Assembly (NCBI GenBank): GCA_017554105.1
Contig: JAFZIY010000006.1
Location: 30,795 to 94,794 of the forward strand
DNA: 64,000 nt
Direction of reading: 5' to 3'
DNA from: Prevotella sp.
GTDB taxonomy: Bacteria; Bacteroidota; Bacteroidia; Bacteroidales; Bacteroidaceae
In this document: in pieces, positions 41,467 through 49,880 of the stretch
How the letters are laid out: the number at the start of each line of letters is the position of its first letter
Position numbering within the stretch: the stretch's first letter is position 1
Translations under genes and position numbers: made by a program
Notes under the pieces: generated by a model
Databases searched by the model: none
What the model was told of the DNA's origin: nothing
The model's input: only the letters and a program-made list of their open reading frames with translations

Positions 41467-41667
41467 ATGGATAACAATAAGGAAAAGAGTTACGAAGAGC
41501 TTATTCAGCTCAAGGAAGAAGGAAAGATCGGCTGGCGTGACTTCATCCGTCAGCAGCCGGAGATGGAGAATGACTACTATCACTGGTGCGTGGAGAACGA
41601 CCTCGACATGAACGAAGAGACGGCAGAAGCCTTTGTCACGCTCACCGAGGAACACGTCACGGCATAG
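41467..41667 (+). CDS. Small acidic conserved-type protein (66 aa)
   Basis: Acidic protein (S-Y-E-E-L-I-Q-L-K-E-E-G-K-I-G-W then R-D-F-I-R-Q-Q-P, closing E-A-F-V-T-L-T-E-E-H). No catalytic motif. Short proteins of this look precede the ArdC-like gene in related elements, but I cannot name a family. It may be an inhibitor or cofactor. The 160 bp before it hold only A/G-rich text and a possible 11-codon frame. Confidence 0.6.
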   Translation: MDNNKEKSYEELIQLKEEGKIGWRDFIRQQPEMENDYYHWCVENDLDMNEETAEAFVTLTEEHVTA

Positions 41668-41710
41668 GAGCAGCATTCCAAATCAGTAATCACCAAGTAA
41701 AGAATACACT

Positions 41711-43600
41711 ATGGAAGATAACAAGGATAACAGTGTAAAAGAGACTGAGCATAAGCCCCAGGAGCAGACTGAGGGCAAGACTGGCGGTAAGACGATGGCC
41801 GAGAAAGCCATCGACCGCTTCGCTCAGATGATGGTCACGCGACTGGAGGAGATGAAAGGCCAGCAGTGGGAAAAAGGCTGGATAGACGCGGGCGGTAGGA
41901 ACCAGGGACTGCCCCAGAACCTGTCAGGCCGTCGGTACTCAGGGCATAATGACTTCTTTTTGCAGCTGCATACCGCCATGAAGGGCTATGACATGCCCGT
42001 CTATGCCACCTACAAGCAGATCAAGGAAGCCGGAGCCACCATCGGCAAGGGCGAGAAGGCCATGCCCGTCATCTACTGGAATGTCACCCACAGGGATGAG
42101 CATGGCGAGAAGGTCAGCGACGAAGCCTACGAAGCCATGACCAAGGCCGAGCAGGAGAAAGTAAAGACCGTTCCCGTGATGATGGGCTATTATGTCTGGA
42201 ACCTCCAGCAGACCAATTTTCCTGAGGTGAAGCCGGAGCAATATGCCAGGCTGCAGGAAAAGTTCAAAGCACCGGAGATGAAGGATACCCAGGGCATGTA
42301 CGAGTCCAAGGAATTCGACCGGATGATAGACAAGCAGGCATGGGTCTGCAAGATCAACACCGTTGAGGGAGCCGGAGCCTTCTATAGCCAGTCGAAGGAT
42401 GAGATCACTGTCCCGACGAAGGCCCAGTTCAATATCCATAATACCCCCGAGGAGACCTATAAGGACGGTATGGAGTACTACAGTTCCATCGTCCATGAGA
42501 TGGCACACTCTACAGGCGTAGAGAAGCGACTTGGCCGCGATATGGAGGGCCATTTCGGCGATAAGAAATACGCCAAGGAAGAGCTCGTTGCCGAGTTGAC
42601 CGCTGCCATGGTCGGTAACACCATGGGCTTTGACAAGCGCATCCTCGACAATAACGCCAAGTATGTGGACGGTTGGATGGACACCCTGAAGAAAGAACCA
42701 AGATTTATCCTCAGTGTGATGGCCGATGTCAACAAGGCCTCGCACATGATCCTTGACCAAGTGGATGCCCAGCGAAAGGAACTGGGTCTAACCACCCTCC
42801 AGCCCAAGGAGGAAACAGCTACTGAAAAGACCAAGGACAACAAAGAAGTCAAGGAATCCAAAGTGACAGCAGAAACCAGTATGGATATGGCCGCAGAACC
42901 CCTTGCCAAGCCGATGACCAAGGCAGAGGAGAAGGCCGAGATTGCCAAGGAGTCCGCCAAGGTCTATCAGGAAATGAGGGAACAGCATCCTGATGACCTG
43001 CTATTGTTCCGCAAGGGCAGTTTCCTTGAAGCCTATAACGAGGATGCTAGGAAAGTTGCCAACACAACAGGCCTGAAGGAGCAGCATGTCATCAAGGAGG
43101 GCTTTGATCCAAAGGGCGAGAAGGAAAACGAAAAGGGCATCTCCTACGTGAACTTCAAGGACAAGAGCCTTGACAAGTACCTGCCTAAGCTTATCCGTGA
43201 AGGTCATCATGTCGCCATCGTCGACAGTCTGGAAGAGATTGCCAAAGAACGCATTGCCGGCAGAAAAGAGCCTCTGGCAAAGGAAAACGTGCAGCAGCAA
43301 CAGCAGCCGAAGCAGACTGAACAGACTGCCAAGACTATTCCTTTGGACCAGTTCAATAAGCTGGAAACAGAGGACGGTAAGAAGATTGACCATTTTGCCG
43401 TGTTCAAGATGAAAAGCGGCAACTATGGCGTGAGGGCTATGGTGGACGGTCAGCAGCTATCCGTTAAGGCTCTGGACAAGGAAGACAGGAATGCCTTCTT
43501 CGAGCATACGACCACCAAGGCAGCCCTGGTACAGAAGTACTACGGCAAGGAACTCTCCCAGCCGAAGCATGAGGAACGCAGCAGGGCAAGAGCCGTATAG
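41711..43600 (+). CDS. ArdC-like antirestriction protein with zincin peptidase and MutS-I-like module
   Basis: 629 residues. The N-terminal 150 resemble the ArdC ssDNA-binding domain (Q-N-L-S-G-R-R-Y-S-G-H-N-D-F-F, then A-T-Y-K-Q-I-K-E-A-G-A). A metallopeptidase domain follows, with I-V-H-E-M-A-H-S-T-G (His261, Glu262, His265) and the downstream Glu in E-E-L-V-A-E-L-T-A-A. Residues about 420-510 resemble MutS domain I: H-P-D-D-L-L-L-F-R-K-G-S-F-L-E-A-Y and Y-L-P-K-L-I-R-E-G-H-H-V-A-I-V-D. ArdC-type proteins travel with the strand and shield it from host nucleases. The MutS-like part is unusual and also occurs in the giant protein downstream. Confidence 0.82.
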   Translation: MEDNKDNSVKETEHKPQEQTEGKTGGKTMAEKAIDRFAQMMVTRLEEMKGQQWEKGWIDAGGRNQGLPQNLSGRRYSGHNDFFLQLHTAMKGYDMPVYATYKQIKEAGATIGKGEKAMPVIYWNVTHRDEHGEKVSDEAYEAMTKAEQEKVKTVPVMMGYYVWNLQQTNFPEVKPEQYARLQEKFKAPEMKDTQGMYESKEFDRMIDKQAWVCKINTVEGAGAFYSQSKDEITVPTKAQFNIHNTPEETYKDGMEYYSSIVHEMAHSTGVEKRLGRDMEGHFGDKKYAKEELVAELTAAMVGNTMGFDKRILDNNAKYVDGWMDTLKKEPRFILSVMADVNKASHMILDQVDAQRKELGLTTLQPKEETATEKTKDNKEVKESKVTAETSMDMAAEPLAKPMTKAEEKAEIAKESAKVYQEMREQHPDDLLLFRKGSFLEAYNEDARKVANTTGLKEQHVIKEGFDPKGEKENEKGISYVNFKDKSLDKYLPKLIREGHHVAIVDSLEEIAKERIAGRKEPLAKENVQQQQQPKQTEQTAKTIPLDQFNKLETEDGKKIDHFAVFKMKSGNYGVRAMVDGQQLSVKALDKEDRNAFFEHTTTKAALVQKYYGKELSQPKHEERSRARAV

Positions 43601-43643
43601 AAGGAAGATGTAAGAAGTCAGAAAAAACAAAGAGTAAAAAGAG

Positions 43644-44822
43644 ATGTTTGAAGATTATAAGGCGTTTAAGGAAAAGGTCGGCGTGGATGATGTCGCGTCC
43701 TATCTAGGTTATAAACTTGACAGGAAGGCCGGTATCGGAAAGTATGTCGAGTATAATCTCCGCGATGGTCGGGGGCGTAAGATAGACTCTATCGTTATCA
43801 GTCACCCCAACGACAAATCCAGCCAAACCTATTTTCATCGGAACGGAGCCAGTGGCGGCGATGCCATCAGCCTGATCAGGGAGAACATCAATAGTTTTGG
43901 CGTGACGGGGAGCAGCGAGACAGACTTGCTGCGATCCGTCATGTCGAAGCTCACCAGTGATGACAGCTTTGTTGCTAAGAGCGAGGACAGATACAAGGAG
44001 CTGAAGCCGCAGACCTTCGATATTGCGCGGTTCCAGATGGAAGCGTCAGCAGAGCACTTCAATGCCGTGATGTCGTTCTTCAAGGGACGCAGTATCGATG
44101 AGGAAACGGTTAGGACGTTCCTGCCCTTTATCATGCGCGTGACCGATACCGAGGCCCAGTATAAGTACAAGGACTTGGCTTTTCCCTATACAAGACCAGA
44201 CAATGAGAAGATAGAGGGTTTTGAGCTGCGAGGCTATAACAACTTTAGACAAAAGGCACCGGGTACGAACAGTTCGAGTGCGGCATGGATAGCCGACTTT
44301 ACCAACGAACAATCAGACGATGCCAGAAATGTCTATTTCTTCGAAAGCGGGTATGATGCTATGGCCTTTTATCAGGTGAACAAGTCAAGACTCATTCTCG
44401 AAACTTCTGTGTTTGTATCTACGGGCGGCACCTTTTCGGGTCAGCAGATCAAGGGTATCACCGACTACTATCCACAGGCTAAGTATTGGGACTGTTTTGA
44501 CAATGACATCCCCGGCATCCTCTATGGTGTCAGGATGGAAGCACTGCTTGGTGGGCAGTTCATCAATATCATCACCACGGATGATACCGTCATCTTCCAG
44601 AAGGGAATGGATGAAATCCGCATGGCAAAGGACGAAGTCACTCTGAACAAGGTACGTGAAAAGCTGGGGATGGACAGACATGTGTATGTATGGAAAGCAC
44701 CCAAGGCTTTCAAGGACTGGAATGATGTGACGATGAACAAGCCCATGAAGGATCTGCCCGTCAAGACCAAGTACCAGAGGAATGAGAACCTTAGAGAGAA
44801 AAGAAGAAAGAGCAAAGTATGA
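43644..44822 (+). CDS. Toprim-domain primase-like protein (DUF3991 type)
   Basis: 392 residues. The N-terminal zinc-less primase-like region (V-D-D-V-A-S-Y-L-G-Y-K-L-D-R-K-A) is followed by the DUF3991/Toprim core: the Toprim Glu in Y-F-F-E-S-G-Y-D-A-M-A-F-Y (about 231-243) and acidic residues in W-D-C-F-D-N-D-I-P-G (about 283-291). Such proteins are the TraP-like primases of Bacteroidales elements, priming the complementary strand in the recipient. The TGA overlaps the next ATG. Confidence 0.8.
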   Translation: MFEDYKAFKEKVGVDDVASYLGYKLDRKAGIGKYVEYNLRDGRGRKIDSIVISHPNDKSSQTYFHRNGASGGDAISLIRENINSFGVTGSSETDLLRSVMSKLTSDDSFVAKSEDRYKELKPQTFDIARFQMEASAEHFNAVMSFFKGRSIDEETVRTFLPFIMRVTDTEAQYKYKDLAFPYTRPDNEKIEGFELRGYNNFRQKAPGTNSSSAAWIADFTNEQSDDARNVYFFESGYDAMAFYQVNKSRLILETSVFVSTGGTFSGQQIKGITDYYPQAKYWDCFDNDIPGILYGVRMEALLGGQFINIITTDDTVIFQKGMDEIRMAKDEVTLNKVREKLGMDRHVYVWKAPKAFKDWNDVTMNKPMKDLPVKTKYQRNENLREKRRKSKV

Positions 44823-45514
44823 GAACAAGAATACGATATGTACTGACTGCGATGCTGTTGACGGTTGCATTAAACGGCCATGCCCAGCAGACCGACCCGG
44901 CCTTGACGGCAGCGGTGGCAGCCCAGACGGTCACTTTGGGAACGCTCTTTGATGCGAGAAAGAGCACTCAGGAAAAGATCATTGCCGCTACGGGTATCGA
45001 GGAGGTGCAGCTGAAGCAGTTGCATGACATCGAGAAGAAGGTGCTCGACTATATGGCCAACGTAACGGGGCTGATGCAGAATCTCTATCAGGTGAAACGC
45101 ACGGCAGAGCTGGTTACGGTGGAGATACCGAGGAATATCAGCGAGGTCAGTAAGGCTTGTAAGGGACATCTGAAAGGAACGGCCATAGCTCTTGCTGTAT
45201 CAGACGAGATCAAGAGTGTCTATACCGAGATCGCCAGTCTGTCAACACTATGTACCTCACTGGTCAAGACCAAGACGGTGGACGGCAACAAGGTGAACCT
45301 CCTGAATGCCGCAGAACGCTACTGGCTATGCGAAAAAATCGTATCGTCGCTGGAAGACATCAACTCAGCGTTGTATGTCCTCTCCTGGCAGATACAATAT
45401 CTGTCATGGGAAGACCTCTGGCGAGGCCTCGATCCCGATACCTGGGCAAACTACATGCAAGGAAAATGGATGGCCGAGGCATGTATCAGGGACTGGGATG
45501 AACTCTTGAAGTAA
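44819..45514 (+). CDS. Exported conjugation protein, paralogue of the 29951 gene product (231 aa)
   Basis: A signal peptide (R-Y-V-L-T-A-M-L-L-T-V-A-L-N-G-H-A-Q) leads to a helical domain with A-R-K-S-T-Q-E-K-I-I-A-A and ends G-L-D-P-D-T-W-A-N-Y-M-Q-G-K-W followed by R-D-W-D-E-L. The same end occurs in the protein after TraG (L-D-P-D-T-W-C-T-A-M-Q-F-K-W ... G-W-E-D-F). The two are probably distant paralogues that share a channel partner. This copy is coupled to the Toprim gene by ATGA, an odd place for a periplasmic protein. Confidence 0.65.
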   Translation: MRTRIRYVLTAMLLTVALNGHAQQTDPALTAAVAAQTVTLGTLFDARKSTQEKIIAATGIEEVQLKQLHDIEKKVLDYMANVTGLMQNLYQVKRTAELVTVEIPRNISEVSKACKGHLKGTAIALAVSDEIKSVYTEIASLSTLCTSLVKTKTVDGNKVNLLNAAERYWLCEKIVSSLEDINSALYVLSWQIQYLSWEDLWRGLDPDTWANYMQGKWMAEACIRDWDELLK

Positions 45515-45549
45515 GAAACACACTTTAATCATAAAAAAGGATAATAGAA

Positions 45550-46374
45550 ATGGAAAACACAAAATCAATCGGTATCTGTCCGATTTGCGGACAGGGCCAC
45601 ATCACAGAGCATCCCTTCGGATGGGCATGCGACAATTCAAGTAAGAACGCTGACGGCACCTGGTACAACTGTAAGTTCGTCGTGTTCCGTCAGTACCATG
45701 GAGCCAACATCACCGAGAATGACGTGAAAACGCTGTTGGAGACCGGTGAGACGGGCGAGCTTCAGATGTGCAACAAGGAAGGTAAGCCCTTTATCGGAAA
45801 ACTCGTCATCAAAGAAGGAAAAGTGCAGCTGGCATTTCCTCCCCGTTATCTGGAGGGACGTTGCCCCGTCTGTGGAGGACGTATCAAGGTCACTGGTAAG
45901 GGCTATGCCTGTGAGAACTACTTTAAGAAGGATGACAGCCACTGTACCTTCTTTATCGGCAGTACCATCTGTAACAGGGTCATCACGGAGCAGGAAGTAG
46001 AAAATTTTCTGGCAGGAAAAAAGCAGATCCTCGATGGCTTCTGTTCCAAGGCTGGCAAGCACTTTTCTTCCTTGCTTTGTACCACAGTCGAAGGAAAGGT
46101 GATGCTGAACTCCACCATCTGCCAGTGTCCGCAGTGCGGCGGTGAGATACGGGTCGGGCCACGAGCCTACAACTGTTCGAACTACAGCAATGAGGACGTA
46201 AAGTGTCAGTTCTCCGTTTGGCGAACCATTGACGGCCATGAGGTGACACCCGAAGAGGTAAAACAGCTCTGCGACAAGGGCGAGACAGACGAAGTCATTC
46301 ACTTCTACCGTAAGGACGGAAGCCAGTTTGACAAGAAACTGAAGCTGGAGGACGGGAAGACCATCCTGGCATAA
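45550..46374 (+). CDS. Triple topoisomerase-type zinc-repeat protein
   Basis: 274 residues made of three tandem modules of about 85-90 residues. Each has a Cys pair of the type C-P-x-C-G (I-C-P-I-C-G-Q-G-H, R-C-P-V-C-G-G-R-I, Q-C-P-Q-C-G-G-E-I), a second Cys pair, and a tail V-x-x-L-L/F-x-x-G-K/E-T with F-x-x-K-L. The same module, once, forms the C-terminus of the topoisomerase encoded at 47529 (C-P-I-C-H-Q-G-H-I-R-F-F). These modules bind DNA in type IA topoisomerases. A free-standing triple version may aid the topoisomerase or coat single strands; that is inference. Confidence 0.75.
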   Translation: MENTKSIGICPICGQGHITEHPFGWACDNSSKNADGTWYNCKFVVFRQYHGANITENDVKTLLETGETGELQMCNKEGKPFIGKLVIKEGKVQLAFPPRYLEGRCPVCGGRIKVTGKGYACENYFKKDDSHCTFFIGSTICNRVITEQEVENFLAGKKQILDGFCSKAGKHFSSLLCTTVEGKVMLNSTICQCPQCGGEIRVGPRAYNCSNYSNEDVKCQFSVWRTIDGHEVTPEEVKQLCDKGETDEVIHFYRKDGSQFDKKLKLEDGKTILA

Positions 46375-46453
46375 GCAGTGAATTAGCGAAAATGCACGAT
46401 ACAACAGAAAAGAATAAAAGATAGTAAAGAAGAATAAAGGAGAATAAACGAAA

Positions 46454-47056
46454 ATGAAAAGCGCAAAATTTGTTTTATTAGCCATGCTCTCAGTGGTGCT
46501 GCTGGCATCCTGTCAGAGCCGTGAGATTAAGGTCAAGAAGTTAGTGAAAAGCCACTTGGAGCAGTCGTTGGACAATCCCCAGCATCTGAAGATCAAGGAG
46601 ATTGCAGAGCCGGACTCTGCCTTTGGCCTGAACTATTTTTCACCCCAAGAGCAGGCATACTTGCTTGGTACGGTCACCAATGTCACCAAGGTTCTTATGG
46701 AGCGCACGGCCTATATGACCAAGCCCGACTTGGACGATGCCTATACGATGACCCTTGCTGACTTGGAGATGCGTATGTCCACAGGACTCTTTTCGGGGAT
46801 GCTCGGTGACTGCAAGAAAGGCCCGTGGTCAGGCTGGAAAGTCCGTGTGACCTATACCTGCAAGAGCAAGTACGGCTGTAAGTACAAGGCACAGCGTTGG
46901 TACTTCCTCGATAAGGACTGCCAGACCGTCATCCGCAGTTTTGACCTGCCCATTGTGAACACGGGTAAGGCAGACAAGACGGCGAACCCCAAGGCTGACG
47001 GTAAGACCAAGCACGGCAATGCCGCCAGTAAGATCATTATGTCAAAAGTCAAATAA
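46454..47056 (+). CDS. Lipoprotein of the element (200 aa)
   Basis: A lipoprotein signal with lipobox L-L-A-S-C (Cys20) follows F-V-L-L-A-M-L-S-V-V-L. The mature part has four further cysteines (C-K-K-G-P-W-S, T-Y-T-C-K-S-K-Y-G-C-K-Y) and a Lys-rich tail. I know no family. On conjugative elements such lipoproteins often act in surface exclusion or as channel accessories; nothing in the sequence decides between these. Confidence 0.65.
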   Translation: MKSAKFVLLAMLSVVLLASCQSREIKVKKLVKSHLEQSLDNPQHLKIKEIAEPDSAFGLNYFSPQEQAYLLGTVTNVTKVLMERTAYMTKPDLDDAYTMTLADLEMRMSTGLFSGMLGDCKKGPWSGWKVRVTYTCKSKYGCKYKAQRWYFLDKDCQTVIRSFDLPIVNTGKADKTANPKADGKTKHGNAASKIIMSKVK

Positions 47057-47088
47057 ACGGTAAACTACCCATCAAATAGAAATAAGCT

Positions 47089-47523
47089 ATGAAAAACACA
47101 GTCAACAAGTATTTCGAGGTCAAGGTCAAGATACAGAAGACCCAGGAGGACGGCACCCAGAAGAAGGTCAGTGAGCAGTATGTCGTGGAAGCCGCCACCT
47201 TCGGAGAGGCAGAGCGTCGTATCACAGAATGCCTGAAACCCTATATCGAGGGCGAGTTTGACGTTACCGACATCAAGATAGCAGGCTATTGTCAGATTAT
47301 CAAAGGCGATGAAGATGCAGACAAGTTCTTCAAGGCAAAGGTATCGTTCCTGACAATGGATGAGACTACAGGTAAGGAAAAGAAGACCTCAGAGCTTTAT
47401 TTGGTACAGTCTGATACGCTGGAGTCTGCAGAGAGTGATGTGAAGAGCTTCCTGAATGACGGCAATACCACCATCAGCAGTATCTCAGAGACAGTCATCC
47501 TTGATGTTTTTCCTCTTGATTGA
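47089..47523 (+). CDS. DUF4494-like protein
   Basis: 144 residues with two internal similar halves: K-Y-F-E-V-K-V-K-I-Q-K-T-Q-E-D-G ... E-A-E-R-R-I and F-F-K-A-K-V-S-F-L-T-M-D-E-T-T ... E-S-A-E-S-D-V. This K-V-x-x-x-x-x-x-E-D/E-T-G-K-x-K-K-x-x-E pattern with V-x-A-x-T-x-x-E-A-E fits the Bacteroidales DUF4494 family, whose function is unknown. It sits directly before topoisomerase III (5 bp), so it may act with it. Confidence 0.65.
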   Translation: MKNTVNKYFEVKVKIQKTQEDGTQKKVSEQYVVEAATFGEAERRITECLKPYIEGEFDVTDIKIAGYCQIIKGDEDADKFFKAKVSFLTMDETTGKEKKTSELYLVQSDTLESAESDVKSFLNDGNTTISSISETVILDVFPLD

Positions 47524-47528
47524 AGACC

Positions 47529-49583
47529 ATGAAGGTAGTATTAGCAGAGAAGCCCAGCGTTGCCCAGAGCATTGCCAAAATCGTAGGAGCCACCCATAAG
47601 AAGGATGGCTTCTTCGAGGGCAGCGGCTGGCAGGTGACCTACGCATTCGGTCATCTGATACAGTTGGCCATGCCGGAGAACTACGGCTATAACAGTTGGT
47701 CGAAGGGTAATCTTCCCATGCTGCCCAAGGAGTTTATAATGATTCCCAGACAGAAGAAGGACAGAAAGACCTATAAGAATGATCCTGGCGTGATGAAGCA
47801 GCTTAGAATCATCAAGCACCTCTTCGAGGATGCCGATGAGATTATAGGTGCTACCGATAGTGCCAGGGAGGGAGAGGCCATCCTTCGTTATATCGTGAAC
47901 TATCTCGACATCAAGAAACCTATCTCCAGACTCTGGATCAACAGTCTGACCGATGCCGCCATCAGAGACGGACTGAGTCATCTGCAGCCCGATAGCAACT
48001 ATGACAATTTGTTTCTCGCTGCCAAGGCACGTAGTGAAGCCGACTGGCTCGTGGGCATGAATGCCACACAGGCCTGCAGCATCATGGGAAAGTCGCTCTA
48101 TTCCATCGGCAGGGTGCAGACCCCAACACTGGTGATGATCGTGGAGCGATACCTACAGAACAAGGATTTTAAGAGTGTTCCCTTCTGGCAGGTGGCTTTG
48201 AACACTACGGATGGTGTGAAGCTGATGAGTGCCGGTAAGTGGGATGAGAAAGGCGAGGCAGAACGGGCCTATAACACAGCCAGCAAAGCCCGCAGCGGTA
48301 AGGTCATCAAGGCCGAGAAGAAGCAGAAGACAGAGCTGCCACCGTTGCTGTTCAGTCTGACAGACCTACAGAAGGCTGCTAACTCCAAGTACGGCTATTC
48401 TGCCGACAAGACCTTGAACATCGCCCAGAGTCTCTATGAGAAACAGTTGATTTCCTATCCAAGAACTGGATCGAGTTATATTCCTGATGATGTGTATGAC
48501 ACTATTCCTAGACTCTTGAAGAACCCGGTCTTTGACAAGTTCCGTGAAGCGGTAAAATCCATCGAGAAACCGTCAAAGCGTAGCGTTGATGCCAGTAAGA
48601 TAGAAGACCACCATGCCCTGATAGTGACAGGCATATCTCCTAATACCAAGGACATCAAACCTGATGAGCAGGTTATCTATGACATGATACTTGGCAGGAT
48701 GGTGGAAGCCTTTTCACGACCCTGTGAAAAGCTGGTGTCTGCCTATACCGTAGATGCAGGTGGCTATCTCTTTACGGTATCGAGTACCATCATCCTTGAA
48801 AAGGGCTGGCGAGCAGTCTATGGCACAGATGATAAGGAGCGTCCTACTGTTCCTGTATGGCGACAAGGCGAGACCGTATGTTTTACCGGTGCAGAGATGC
48901 AGCAGGGCCAGACCAAGCCCAAGCCGCTGCATACAGAGGGTACGTTACTGGCTGCGATGGAAACCTGTGGCAAGGATATTGATGACGAGGCACAGCGTGA
49001 GGCTATCAAGGATAGTGGTATCGGCACACCTGCAACCAGGGCGGGTATCATCGAAACCCTTGTTGCCCGTGGGTATGTTGTCAGGGAAAAGAAGTCGCTC
49101 GTTCCAACGGCAAAGGGCATGGAAATCTACAAGATTGTGAAGGATATGGATATTGCCAATGCAAGTCTGACGGGTCAGTGGGAGGCCAAACTCGCTGCCA
49201 TCGAGCGAGGGCAGATGAATGTCAACGAGTTCAACAGTGACATCGTGGAATATACCAGGCATGTGACCGATGAGTTCCTAAACTCTGGTCTGAAGCCTAT
49301 CCTTACTGGAAAGCAGACAGAGATAGAATGTCCGATCTGCCATCAGGGGCATATCCGTTTCTTCGACAAGGTTGCCAACTGTTCCAACGAAGGTTGTAAC
49401 TTTCATATCTTCCGTACCATTCTGGGAAAGAAGCTGACCAATAGTGAGCTGACCGACCTCATACAGAAAGGCCAGACCCATGAACTGTCAGGATTCAAGT
49501 GTAAGGACGGCAAGCCTTTCAAGGCGCGACTCAGGCGAGACGACAAAGGAGGCATAGCCTTCGTGTTCAGTCAGAAGAAATAG
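47529..49583 (+). CDS. topB: Type IA DNA topoisomerase (topoisomerase III-like)
   Basis: 684 residues from the ATG giving M-K-V-V-L-A-E-K-P-S-V-A-Q-S-I-A; a TTG nine bases upstream is also in frame but less likely. The Toprim domain has A-E-K-P-S and T-D-S-A-R-E-G-E. The active-site tyrosine lies in S-Y-P-R-T-G-S-S-Y (about 311), and the C-terminus has one zinc module (C-P-I-C-H-Q-G-H). The enzyme resolves single-stranded DNA links during element replication and transfer. Topoisomerases of this type are a regular part of Bacteroidales conjugative transposons. Confidence 0.93.
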   Translation: MKVVLAEKPSVAQSIAKIVGATHKKDGFFEGSGWQVTYAFGHLIQLAMPENYGYNSWSKGNLPMLPKEFIMIPRQKKDRKTYKNDPGVMKQLRIIKHLFEDADEIIGATDSAREGEAILRYIVNYLDIKKPISRLWINSLTDAAIRDGLSHLQPDSNYDNLFLAAKARSEADWLVGMNATQACSIMGKSLYSIGRVQTPTLVMIVERYLQNKDFKSVPFWQVALNTTDGVKLMSAGKWDEKGEAERAYNTASKARSGKVIKAEKKQKTELPPLLFSLTDLQKAANSKYGYSADKTLNIAQSLYEKQLISYPRTGSSYIPDDVYDTIPRLLKNPVFDKFREAVKSIEKPSKRSVDASKIEDHHALIVTGISPNTKDIKPDEQVIYDMILGRMVEAFSRPCEKLVSAYTVDAGGYLFTVSSTIILEKGWRAVYGTDDKERPTVPVWRQGETVCFTGAEMQQGQTKPKPLHTEGTLLAAMETCGKDIDDEAQREAIKDSGIGTPATRAGIIETLVARGYVVREKKSLVPTAKGMEIYKIVKDMDIANASLTGQWEAKLAAIERGQMNVNEFNSDIVEYTRHVTDEFLNSGLKPILTGKQTEIECPICHQGHIRFFDKVANCSNEGCNFHIFRTILGKKLTNSELTDLIQKGQTHELSGFKCKDGKPFKARLRRDDKGGIAFVFSQKK

Positions 49584-49649
49584 CATGAATCATCACTAGA
49601 GAGAACAGATCAAGACTGGAATCAGGATAACAGGAATACACTTACAACG

Positions 49650-49880
49650 ATGACAAATACGATGTCTTACTATCGCCGCTATCTGCAGCTGCTGAAAAAG
49701 CAGTATGGTAGCGGTTTCCCCATAGAGGATGATGAACTGGATGAGCGTGCTGATGCAGCAGAGGAAGAATATGAGAATGCCCGTCGTGACGGCCTGACCG
49801 TTGACCAAGCACAGGAGCGAGCCATGACGGCGCTGCTGGAAGGAATGGAAATCGGAGAAGAGCAGGATGGCATACAATAA
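49650..49880 (+). CDS. Small acidic protein (76 aa) before the giant polyvalent gene
   Basis: Begins T-N-T-M-S-Y-Y-R-R-Y-L-Q-L-L-K-K and continues with an acidic helical part (D-E-L-D-E-R-A-D-A-A-E-E-E-Y) and R-A-M-T-A-L-L-E-G-M. No family recognised. The end overlaps the start of the 3,138-residue protein by 14 bp, so the two are probably co-translated. It may be a regulator or chaperone of that protein, but nothing more can be said. Confidence 0.6.
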   Translation: MTNTMSYYRRYLQLLKKQYGSGFPIEDDELDERADAAEEEYENARRDGLTVDQAQERAMTALLEGMEIGEEQDGIQ

